A stretch of 64,000 bases of DNA. It comes from Ophiodon elongatus. Taxonomy: Eukaryota; Chordata; Actinopteri; Perciformes; Hexagrammidae. The translations under genes and the position numbers were made by a program. Location: positions 942,001 through 1,006,000 of the forward strand of contig JACSYO010000535.1 of the NCBI GenBank assembly GCA_016806645.1, in the 5' to 3' direction. The notes below the pieces were generated by a model. That model was not told where the DNA came from, did not search any database, and saw only the letters and a list, made by a program, of their open reading frames with translations. Of the stretch, positions 13,273-23,618 are shown in pieces (the first letter of the stretch is position 1; every line of letters begins with the position of its first letter).

Positions 13273-16200
13273 GTCTCATTACAACACAGACAGAACAGCA
13301 GCCGGTGGCTTTCGTCACTGTTTCAGTGCTGACACAGCGAGCTACTTATACTATAACGTTTAGCTTGAAAAGATAGATTTTAATCAATCAAGCGTCATAC
13401 AGTATGGGGTCTGGGTCGTAGTGTGCAGGCTGCAGATGCATATTTGTTTCAGTGAGTCAGCTTTACGATTGGCATTCAGTTGAACTCCCTGCAGGATTTC
13501 AGGCAATAAATATGGAAATCTGAGCATAAGAGCCAAGCTCTTGTCTAGCTGCTTTTTGCCTATTGCACAGTTTAGTCAAGTATCACTTCAGCATAAACAG
13601 ACTGATAGCAAACAGTAAGATTGAAGCTTTCTCAACTGGCAACTATTTACTTCAACATGATCGCTGTGTGAACATTTCTCTCAGAAAAATTAAACATTCC
13701 CCATTTGCACAGTCCTGGTTACCTCAATTTCCAAGTAATTCTACGTAACAAATATAATAATGTGTACAACAGACAGTGAAATAATCTGTGCACAGCACAT
13801 TTAGTATGTTAGATTCAGCTTTTTTTTTAAAGACTTGTGTAAGGGAAAAGACCAGCAGAGCCCTGGGCGCTTGGCACAAAAATATCCCTAAATCCCCTCT
13901 CCCACCCCTGGGCAGTGACACATGCTGTGACTAACCCTTTTCTACGATAATGGCGTTAAGATTAGTGTACAGAAAAGCGTGTCCTAATAAATACAGTGTG
14001 GTAGTAAACATTAAACCAGTGAAAAGTGTGTCTGATGAAGACATTAGTATTAAAAGCATGCATCAACAGCTTGATTAAAACTCTTTGTTTCTTTGACTAT
14101 TGGGGTCCTGGGGAGATCTGCTGATTTTCGAGGCTACCCGGGAAAGTGCCTGATGTGGCACGCTGTAATCAGCCTCTGCCTGAGACCCAATCACTGCGAG
14201 AGGAGACGGTCTCAAAATACCATGAATGTGTTCTGAAAGCACAAAAAGCAGTTCAACCAAGCTGAAAATGGATGTTTAAGAGGAGAACTGATGAAATGGT
14301 ACGTACAATATACAGCGGGATTAACGTGAGTTGACTGTTGATGTGAACTGTGAGTAAACCATAAAAGTATTTCAGCACCATCAAGATTACCTGAAATGTT
14401 ATTACTGTAAAAACGGCCTCTTCATACAGTTTAGAAGGGGAAAACGCATATGTATTATTTATTTTGCCAATGCTTGTTTTTAACCTCGCTATCTCAAGAT
14501 AATTTAGGGTTTTTGTCACCACCATATTTTGCATTATGCCTTTGACATGGGGACTGTTAATAGATCCTCAATATCTTTTAAAAGTGCGGGGTTTCTGTAT
14601 CAGTATATTCTGAGCTGTTAAACAGCCATTGTGATAAACAGCAAAAAAACAAACTAAATGGGAAAGTAATAAAGTACAAGGTCATCATCCCATCACATTT
14701 TCAGCCCTGCGAGGATAAGAAGATTGTCGGTTAAAGTGGAAATCTTATTTTAATAGTTGTCTGGCATAATTTCACAGTGAGATAAGGATTTAATATCAAT
14801 AGAGTGCAATGGGAAATTCATGCCACGGTTACATCTGCCCGCTCTTCACTTTCTATTTTTGATACTTGATCTGCAAACCGAAGGTTGAAAGGTGCTGAGT
14901 AAATTGGTCAAGCCTCGACAGAGATTACGTTGTTGATCTCTGGGGTAATGCTTACAATAAGGGAAATGAACAAGCTGCAAATGACTCAAAATAAAGCAGG
15001 AAGTATTTTATAATGCTCCTGTGCCAACTGTGTAATACTCTGCACTGGACAGATGTTACAGATAACTGACAGAAGCACTCAACAGAGTAGATCAGGAGAT
15101 CCTGATTAATTTGTAACAGCTTCAACTAAAATACATCCGGTCAAATATAAAGTATCCCGAAATATATATATATTTTCTTGCAATGCTTCATCATTTAAAA
15201 TACCATACAGTGTGTACATTTGTATACACAAAGAAACAACAAATATACAAAATACATGTTTGCATAAGTATCATAAGACGCACCTAAATCATCACTGGTG
15301 CAGCCAGTGAGTTTTAGAAGTCACATAATTAGGTTTGAGGAAATGGAGACCACCCGTGTGGATCCTGAAGGTCCCACTTTGGGTGAGTCAGTGTTGTAGC
15401 AAAACCGACACAATGATGACGAAGGAACGCTCCAAGCAGCTCCTCATTAAATCCCTTTTGTTTCAATTTTGTAAAACAATAAAATATGAAAACCAAAAAC
15501 ATAAAAAGTATACTCAGAGAGTCAGTATGAGAAAAAGAAAGTAGTTTTGTAACATTAAAGCATGTAAACATGTTCTAGTAGAAACCCAAAATACAAATAC
15601 AAACCTGAAAATGAGCGCTCTTTGTCCCCTTTAGCGCTACATTGTGAAACAGACATCTGGCATGTGAATGTGCTGGCAAGGAGGACATGTAAATTACATA
15701 AAAGTGGTCCCAGAGTATATTGATGAACCCTACAGCACCTGTTAGATGTCTGCAAGAAGTTAGCTGTGCCCTGTAACCCCAAAATGTAAATGTAAATTAA
15801 CGGAGTCAGAGTCAAGTCATGGGTCAGAGATTTTTGTTTCTGACAATGTGCCCCCCAGGCTCTGTGGTCTTTCAGCACCGGCCATGTCTTGCTTTCTTTC
15901 TTTTTTTGTATGACTGTTATATGATTGTTTTTGGCTTCTATCCTCACGTGGATAAAACAAGGCGCTGTGATTGCGGCCTGCCGAGGAAGAATTGGGCTTT
16001 CATACATACGCAGAGTTGCTCTTCGTCTTTGGGGATCCCAAATATATTAGTGTATTTTTGACAACCAATTTGTCCAAGTCCTTTGAGAGCACCTGACCAC
16101 ACAACAGTGTGAGCCGAGGGCTTTATCTGTGATCACTAGCAATTTGAAGCTGCATTATCCTCCTCACTATGCGCCTACTTATCAAACATATTAAACGTTT

Positions 16201-16754
16201 CACAAAAGATATCGATTTTAATGATTTTATTATGAGCTGAAGTAAATTACGAGTTTCTGGGGAAAAGGAATTTAATCCACCGACACACCAGAGGCTACCA
16301 CCCATTTTTGCTATTTATTAATAAATCGGTTTTTTTTCGAAACGTTATTGCAAAAAGCCCAAAAAATATATATACTCTTAGTAGTAAAAGGCAAAGCACG
16401 GTTCTGTTAACAATTCAAAATTGATCTCAGAAATGTTGAGTGAGGACAACAGCACAGGGACCCTGAAGCAGATAGATGTTTAAAAGGGTAACTGAAAGCC
16501 ACAGGCGTCACAAGACCCAGGCACAAGGCAGAACTTGAAACAAAAAACTCTGTTGCTCGATTAGCAGGCTAAACTCAGCATAAACTCCCTAAAGGCCTAT
16601 ACATGTAATAAGTAGCATGTGGTTATGACCCTAACAGTGATTATATGACCAAATAAATGAGCAATGGTCTGATAACAAATAGATAGTAGATCCACCGCAT
16701 GGCAGTTTAATAAACTCAGATTAATGCCATTAGTTAGCCAGATAATCTTGGGTT
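13273..16754. other. Intergenic DNA, no gene recognised
   Basis: About 3.5 kb with only short, unsupported open frames. The 150-residue frame on the minus strand at 15555-16007 has no recognisable domain. Nothing else of note was seen apart from AT-rich runs. Confidence 0.5.
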
Positions 16755-16799
16755 AATCTCAAATTTTATTTTGGTGTGCCGAAAATAAAATTTGAGATT
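16755..16799. repeat. Perfect 18-bp inverted repeat (hairpin)
   Basis: Arms 16755-16772 (starting AATCTCAAATTTTATT) and 16782-16799 are exact reverse complements, separated by a 9-nt loop GGTGTGCCG. The arms are AT-rich. The structure could be the remnant of a foldback transposon, a small-RNA precursor core or a cruciform site. No flanking duplication was identified. Confidence 0.9.
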
Positions 16800-18956
16800 C
16801 GGTGTCACGAAAGAAAGTCCACTTTCAGCAGGGTCGATCTCCATGGTAACCATGCTGCCAGGCTAACCAGCTTCCAGTCAGGTTAGGTGGTAGAGCAGAG
16901 ATCGATTTCTAGGAAAAGCCTGCTTTCTCTAGAAAAACTTCAGAATTCCCTCAGGACTTTTAAATGGATGAAGGCACATTCTTGTTAAAGTGACAAGCTG
17001 CAGAGCACTGGGCATTGTAAAATAAAGCATGAGAATCACTTTGCTCTCCGTGATAATTCATCAGGGGTGTAATAAATGTCAGGTGAACGACTCACTCTTA
17101 CTATAAAACATGCTTCTAACAAATAGCAGGTACTTGACCAAAGCCTGTGATAATTGTAGTAAAGTTACTCATAGTTTCCTCGACAGTGATTGGTTCACTG
17201 AAGAGGTAGCTGATGATTGCGTTATGCACTCTGTGCCCTGATGTCAGACAGTAATAAAGAGTCAAACATGTTTTTGTGGGTTTAAAAATAGCACAGTGTT
17301 TTTTTTTCTTTTTTCTGGGTTTTCCCACTAGACATCTACTTCAGTGCTGTTTTCCCTTCGAGTCCAACTTGGCCACTTTCTCTTGTGAGCTGAGCTTCAT
17401 TAAGCCCGACATTGCGATGCTCACAGACAGCTTTGTCTGGGTTTTAAGATCCAGCTCGGAGGTCGTTGCACATGAAAAAGATTGCGAAGGGTGAAAATCA
17501 CATTAACCATTTGAATTGCTGATCCTCTTGTGCAAACGATTGTTGTTTCAGCGGCTGGAAAAATAAAATGATTCAGGTGGGTAAAAGATTGGCACGTTAA
17601 AACAGAGCAACAATAATAGTTTAAATTAATAGCACCACTGATGCAGAAGTGGAGAGTTACTGGAGAGCTATTGCAGATCAGGGAAATATGTGTTTTTTGG
17701 GTAATTGTGTTTCTTAAGAAGACAGTGCAAAGGGATAGAAGAAGACACTATCAAGGTCTTAATACTTTCTATTCCTTTTGAGTGCAGCTAAAATGATTCT
17801 TTATTGATATACAGTCGTGGTCATCAGGATGTCACTTATCTTCTTTACTGTTCTGCTGACTCTCTTGTCCTGCTGGACTGTCTTGTTTGTTTATCTTTCC
17901 CCATCTTGCATCTCCTGCTTGACATTTCTTCCTTAATCTTGACTGTACAGTATTTGACAGATCTGATATTTATTGTTTGCTTCGTGTTCTGCTTTTCTAC
18001 TCTTGTGTGCATCCTAGTCTGTGCTCTCTGTGCTGCTATACCTGTACATGTGTTTTTTAGCGTTTTTACCACGAGTCAATTAAGATTTGCCATTTTAGGT
18101 CTTTCGGTAACTCCAACTCATTTACATTTGTATTGCTCATTAATGGACGTTGTCACTAATTACCAAGTTAACAAATTCTAATAAATCGTATCCAAATATG
18201 GAATTCCTCAGCAAAGCAAATGATTTTCCTGGCAGTGTATCTTTGTTTTGTGGGATAAAAATACTTCAAAGTAAGAGCAGTTTCCCATAAGTATTGTACC
18301 CTAAAAAGTTGTCTGTAGTCAGTTCCACCTGTTTTAAATGTGCCACCCTCATGGGTATTTTTTGCAGTAATATTGCTTGACTGAACGTTATCAAGCAGGC
18401 TATTTTTACTTATAGTTTTCTGATGCTCAGACACGACAGTTTCCTTCATAAATGTTGTAGATGGCGGTAAGTGGCCTCGATTTGAGCTTCATGTTCAGCA
18501 AATTCCAACTTGGGCAAAAATAGAATTCAGACACCATCCAGTGTTTTCATTTTGACATTGTGATGCTCAAGCTCACTCCTAAGGCATAAATATTATTCTC
18601 CGGCATGCGTTTGAACTAACCATCCAGTTGCCTCAGGGCAGGCACAACATTCATCTGTTTGCAACTGAGCTGACACCCTCCTTGAGAGAAAAATTGTCCT
18701 TGTGAGTATGAATGACTCGCCTGTGCCTACCTGTAAAAACTGCAACACATCCTCTGTGACATTAGGCAGACCACGTTTAGATACTCACTGTTGTTTTGTT
18801 TGTTTAGTTAGTTGTGATGTTACTGACTGTCTTGCTGCTTTTAGACACAGTTTGGTTTATTATAAATATGTATCTAGCTAAGTTCATTGACCCTCTTGAT
18901 AAAACACAAGATGTCTTACGGCTGCATTTTTTGGGAGGTTTGTGTCATGCAGTGCC
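16800..18956. other. Intergenic DNA, no gene recognised
   Basis: No exon is supported. The frame at 17804-18181 is Cys- and Leu-rich and could suggest membrane segments, but it has no family resemblance and no good start or splice context, so it is treated as chance. A short CATGG/CCATG inverted repeat occurs near 16842. Confidence 0.5.
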
Positions 18957-18972
18957 ATGTGTGTGTGCGTAT

Positions 18973-19012
<40 letters not shown>

Positions 19013-19039
19013 GTATATATATATACATATACATATATA

Positions 19040-19087
<48 letters not shown>

Positions 19088-19106
19088 CATATACATATAT
19101 ATACAT
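18957..19106. repeat. Compound (GT)/(CA)/(AT)n array with TATACA and TATGTA interruptions
   Basis: A GTGTGTGCGTATACACACAC segment passes into about 125 nt of alternating AT broken by periodic GTATATGTATAT and ACATATACATAT units. It is highly self-complementary and would be prone to slippage or cruciform formation. It generates spurious Tyr/Ile frames on both strands. Confidence 0.97.
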
Positions 19107-19378
19107 AAGACGTTAAAGAGGACCTACTGTATTGTGACGGTAATAGTTGTATTAGGTACCACTTATTGCTCCGCAGTTACTGTGGTATATGTTTATACAG
19201 TTCAGCACTTTGATTGTGTTTAAACAATAAAGCAATGTTGTTACTTACATTCAAACTCCTAAAATGCACTTACTTTATTTGAATGCATAAAGAGCTTTAT
19301 TCAACTTGATCTTGATAAAGAACACCTTCGAACGATAAGGGGCATTTAAAAGGCTGCTGTTCAGATTCGCAGCAAAAG

Positions 19379-19720
19379 TAATGTCAACTTTATTTATAGA
19401 GGACATTTAAAGACAGATAATGTCGACCAAAGTGCGACACAACTTCCGTAAACAGACAAACGTGTAAAGGACAACATAAACACAAGGACAATAGCAGAAC
19501 AATGCAGAAAGACAAAGCACAGATGATGCAGTATTGATCTCAAATGGATTTAAAGGCCAAGGAGTGGAGATGTGTTTTCAACCCAGATTAAAAAATGTCA
19601 ACAGAGTGAGCGGACTTCTGTGTGGGAGATAAACTGCTCCGTCGTATCATGTGGCTACTGTGGCTCTAAAATTACATTTAGAGTCACATCATAGAGATGG
19701 CTATCTCACCAAAGCATTTC
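19379..19720 (-). repeat. Dispersed repeat, reverse orientation
   Basis: The element opens with GTCAACTTTATTTATAGAGG and CCAAAGTGCGACACAAC. It continues with GGAGTGGAGATGTGTTTTCA, a run of phrases I recognise from an abundant fish retroelement-derived repeat. Read on the minus strand it ends in CTCTATAAATAAAGTTGAC, the same tail as the repeat near 13230. The family name and right boundary are uncertain. Confidence 0.55.
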
Positions 19721-20469
19721 TGTAAATCCACAGTCACAAACCTTTGCGATCCGACAAACAAATCAATTAAGGACTTTCAACTGTGATTAAAGGAAACTTC
19801 TCAGAGTAATGCAAGGTAAGGTTTATTGGGGAGGTGTGGGTGAGCTGCTGCAAAGCCTGTGATGAATACAGCTCAGCACCTGTCACTCAATGCACACAGG
19901 AAACCACACTTACACAATTTATATGAACGTGTAGTTAAGTGAACGCCCTCTTTTATATATGAATATACAACGATATTGTTCAGATGTTTGAAACCCCTGA
20001 TTGTCGCTCAGAATGTGTGATCCTGTATATCTTTTTTTATCCATTTAACTGATTCATATTTTCCCTCACCTGTATAAGTAAGACTTCTTGAAAGAAGAGT
20101 TGATTGTTAATGGAATGTCACATTTCTTTGCTGTTACTTTATCCCTCCTAAGTAGCCTATTGAGCATTTAAGGAACATTTGATGCATCTTCATTCAGTAA
20201 AGTCCTCTTCGCTCCTTTCAACACGTTATCTTTGCAAATAGGGCTTATCTTTAATAGAAGTTAATATTTATATCATTAAAGGGGAAATTCCTGGAAAAGG
20301 CAATTCAAAAAAATTCCCTTTAGGACCAAACCGCGCTAGAAAGAATGATGCCTTTTAATAGGCTGCTATTTGTGAGAGTGAAGTGTGGACCCCTCAGTGA
20401 AACATGAAGAGAAAAAAAAAGCCCTTTTTGATGACCTGTCAAATATGGCAGTCCAGAAGGGCAGAAAAG
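19721..20469. other. AT-rich flank of the CpG-rich block
   Basis: About 750 nt without gene signal. Several short homeodomain-like ATTTA/TTAAT clusters occur near 20155-20300, just upstream of the CpG-rich segment. They may belong to an upstream enhancer; this is inference from position and composition only. Confidence 0.35.
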
Positions 20470-20477
20470 TCGGGAGG

Positions 20478-20484
20478 TATAAAT
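20478..20484 (+). promoter_or_regulatory. TATA-like element
   Basis: TATAAAT in the context GGAGGTATAAATCCTCT lies at the upstream edge of the CpG-rich block. It would place a start site at about 20508-20515. CpG promoters often do not need a TATA box, so this is only suggestive. Confidence 0.35.
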
Positions 20485-20509
20485 CCTCTGCTCCTTTTCA
20501 TGTATGATG

Positions 20510-20920
20510 CGTGTGCCCTTGGTTACCTAGTAACTCTCCTCTCCATCTCCAATCGGCGCTCCCGAATATTCAGCCGGGATCGCGCGGCGCGCTCCCGCGA
20601 AGCTCGCGTTGAACCGAAGAGTCCAGGCAAAAAGCATCAAGACGCGCCAGGACTAGGAGGAGAGCTTTCCGCTGGGAAAACAACAACCCAACAGCGACCC
20701 AATAACGCGGGAGAAACCCATTAAAATGAGAGGAGGATCATGAGAGACGCTACCGCTTCACAGGAAGGTCATTCCCGAAAAACATAAGCAGTGCGCAGAC
20801 TATACGGATATTTGGAGTATACCCGACCGCAAGTGGAGACCCCGAAACAGTGACACATTGTCCCGGCTTTTTATTCTCAGAAAAGCAAGGCATGGGGGGA
20901 TTTACATCTCGACAAGGCAG
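20510..20920 (+). other. Candidate 5' untranslated first exon (probably nlgn3)
   Basis: A GC-rich segment ends at CGACAAGGCAG|GTGAGT, a near-perfect donor at 20921. It would join the acceptor at 45086-45087 across a 24-kb intron. A second possible donor, CGTGCGCG|GTGAGTG, lies about 55 nt further on, so two exon ends are possible. The left end is set by the TATA-like element and is approximate. No coding frame is claimed. Confidence 0.4.
20522..20534. promoter_or_regulatory. X-box-like palindrome in the promoter candidate
   Basis: GTTACCTAGTAAC has perfect arms GTTAC/GTAAC and fits the RFX half-site pair with a 1-nt spacer. It lies about 40 nt after the TATA-like element, close to the predicted start site, which is where functional X-boxes usually occur. 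Confidence 0.5.
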
Positions 20921-21240
20921 GTGAGTCATTTCATGATACTTGATGAGCTGCTGGGGGAGAAATCTCAAGGCTGCGTGCGCGGTGAGTGAGTTATAGATGG
21001 GGGTGAGGGGTGGGGGGGATGCAGGGGGAAGCGGGCACATCGAGCGACTTGGTCTCAAATTATGCCACTTGTATTTGTATTCCCCGTAAAGATAAAGAGT
21101 GGTATATGTGCGGCGCTACATCGACGCAGCGCATTACAACGGCACGGAGCGCGTCGGCTGTACACTTCCAATTCGGATTTTTGTGACTTGAACGGACTAC
21201 CTCGAGTCTCATTAGAGGCAGGAATTTGGACGCTGGATAA

Positions 21241-21296
21241 CTGTGTGTGTGTGTGTGCGTGTGAGTGCGTGTGAGTGCGTGCGTGTGTTTGTGTCT
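21241..21296. repeat. Imperfect (GT)n tract
   Basis: Alternating GT with interspersed GAGTGCGT units at the downstream edge of the CpG-rich block. It is non-coding. Confidence 0.9.
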
Positions 21297-21425
21297 TTTC
21301 CCCACGCTGCCAGATGTAACGTGTTGCAAACGTTAATGCAGAACATAAATAATGTGACAATTGGTCAGAGCACTTGTTACTTGGGCATAAAGACATCTTG
21401 CGTGCGTGATGGAGCAGCGCGCGCA

Positions 21426-21427
<2 letters not shown>

Positions 21428-21466
<39 letters not shown>
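21428..21466. repeat. (CT)n microsatellite
   Basis: An uninterrupted CT tract of 39 nt follows GCGCGCAGG. A GAGA-type tract at the edge of a promoter-like block may help keep chromatin open, but that role is speculative here. Confidence 0.95.
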
Positions 21467-21468
<2 letters not shown>

Positions 21469-21721
21469 TCTCTTTGCTCTCCCTTTAACACAAATGAAAT
21501 AGCCCGGTGACTTGCTTTAGGGAAATGAAATTGCGAGCTCTAAAGTTGAACGGAAATGAAACAGAAGAATTACTGAATCAAATCGCCCAGGCTAGATAAG
21601 ATTTTATTTCTTTAATGAGAGTGGGATCTGGCACCAGTTTGCAGCAGGCTACCTCCATCTGTTGTGCTGAGGAGCAGCCGGATCTGCCATGCATACATAC
21701 GTGGGGATCCCCATTTGCCTA

Positions 21722-21742
21722 TTTTTTTTTTTTTTTTTTTTT
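21722..21742. repeat. Poly(T) run
   Basis: A run of 21 T. It could be the reverse-strand A-tail of an old retroposed element, but no flanking element or duplication was recognised. Confidence 0.9.
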
Positions 21743-22646
21743 ACGTTTTGCACATGACCTGGTTCATCTGGGGGTTATGGGTGAATACATATCTTTGAAT
21801 ACTTAATGACAATGCATTGGGTTCAATGAGGTTAATCAAGGATATTTCTTTGTCATTCATAGCGACAACAAGTGTGCATTCCGGTATTATTTCCGTGCCT
21901 TTCTCTGATCGAGCAGCCTATGAATCTACCTCTTCTCATCATTGATCTTTTGACCTTTTCCATGACTCTGCTCAATTCCCCGAAGTAAACAACCTCACTT
22001 TCCCATCTCTCTAATTTCTGTGACAGCTGTAGAAACCACATGCACAAACTGCTTGTGGAAGAAGAAAGTATGAATTCAAAGCGCTGTGATGATACTGCAG
22101 GCCCCTTTCTGCTTTCTTCCCATCTAGAAATTGCTGGACACATGGCAGAGGCTTCAAGATAAATAGCCTCATTGTAGTCAACGGTAGAGAGAATAATTAA
22201 CTGTGAGAGTTAAATCCCAAAAAGGGAAGAGGGAGGGAAAATGTCAAGCAAGAGTTGTCATGGTGATTGTTTGAATAAGCAATGTGTCCCTGAAACCTAA
22301 GCATTTAGGAAACGATCCAGCCTTTTATTTGGCATGCATACCACACTATTGATGACAGAAGCCCTTAATGGGTGATAATAACGCAGACGCATACAATTCC
22401 TAGTTTTTGTTGCACGCATTTAAAAAGCACCCTATGAAATTTGATTAGCACTCTCTGGATTTTGATTCGCCGCCAAATTGCGTTAATTTATATTGTATGT
22501 GTGTCTTCGATATCATGCGAAGGATTATGCATGCTGCTACTGCTGCTTCCGCTGTTTATGAATTCTCTCTCCCCGGCCCTTCAGACTTTGTATTCCAGTC
22601 CAGCAAAGTGCTATTTTTCAAGTTCCCTGCTGTTTTAATATCTATT

Positions 22647-22673
22647 CTTCTCTCTCTCTCTCTCTCTCTCTCT
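22647..22673. repeat. (CT)n microsatellite
   Basis: A short CT tract that creates Arg/Glu-rich and Ser/Leu-rich chance frames on both strands. Confidence 0.93.
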
Positions 22674-23548
22674 TTTTCTGAAAATTTCCTGGGCTTGTGC
22701 TTGAGCCGTGTAACAATTGTGGCAGCCAAAATCAGAGCTTTGTGTTTCAGCAGTCGGAGCATAATTACCGAGAACGCTGCTTGCTCAAGGTGTTCATTAG
22801 CCGGACATATTGGACTTGAAGCCTTGGGGCCACGGAGAAGTGGTCAACATGTGATCACTGACAGGCACACACGCTAACACAGTGCTTCAAAGTGCAGCAC
22901 TGAGTCCATTGTTTACCCTGTGAGTCTCAGGGCTGCTCAAGAAAAGCTCAGGGAGACTCCCTGTCTGCTGCAAAGGTCGGCAAGGCTTCGTCCTGACCTA
23001 AAGTGAATACACCTGAGTACGCCTTGGCCTGACTTAACATGGATGAGGCGCTCATTGGCCCTGGAGCCCTCTTGTTCTTTAGCCTTCGGAGCCTCTCCCC
23101 GCACACTCTCGTTATTGCTCTCGCATCCAGACGCCTGGATGCAAGGCGTGCTCCTCTGTGTATATGCAGAGGTGTGTTGTTGCACATATGAGAGAGGCTG
23201 CAGAAGGTTATTTGTGTTTTCTAATATTCTTCATTGTGTTTGACGTGTTGTCTTGGAGCAGCAGGAGCAGGAGCTGAGTAATTTCCCAAATGGATACCTC
23301 TGACCTTCTGAAAATATGTCCCATCACTGCCTATCCCACACCTAAAGAAAAGTCTGTCATTGTTCTAGCACTGTTTTCACCACTTCGCAATGTCATACAC
23401 GCAATAAGAAAAAGGCAGCTGGGGAGAATTTGGATTTAATGCATATTATATTTCACTACATTTCCAAGCAAACAAGATACAGGGTTGCGTTGGCCTTGAT
23501 GGCTGATGCTCTTAAAGACACAGTAGAGGAATGGCTTACAAAGCAGAC

Positions 23549-23617
<69 letters not shown>
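23549..23617. repeat. Compound (AT)n-(AG)n microsatellite
   Basis: About 46 nt of alternating AT, with one TACAT interruption, change directly into about 23 nt of alternating AG. Such compound tracts arise by slippage and point mutation. Confidence 0.97.

Positions 23618-23618
<1 letters not shown>

Larger units (their letters stand above)
20470..21200 (+). promoter_or_regulatory. CpG-rich promoter candidate, probably for nlgn3
   Basis: CpG dinucleotides are rare across most of the window but dense here, especially 20550-20720 (for example CGCGCGGCGCGC) and 21060-21190. A TATA-like TATAAAT lies at 20478, an X-box-like palindrome at 20522 and strong splice donors at 20921 and about 20976. The next recognisable + strand gene downstream is nlgn3, whose coding exon at 45088 has a good acceptor and needs an upstream non-coding exon. 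The assignment to nlgn3 is inferred; an unrelated or antisense transcript is the alternative. Confidence 0.5.

Noticed and set aside
15555..16007. 150-residue minus-strand frame
   Set aside because: No family resemblance and no promoter or splice evidence.
17804..18181. Hydrophobic 125-residue frame resembling a membrane protein
   Set aside because: Its TC-rich codons give Leu/Phe/Cys bias by composition; it has no start context and no homologue I recognise.
18814..19116. Tyr/Ile-repeat open frames on both strands
   Set aside because: They are translations of the (AT)n array.
20404..20724. 106-residue frame through the CpG-rich block
   Set aside because: The Arg/Ala-rich translation follows from CpG-rich composition; the region is better explained as promoter and untranslated exon.
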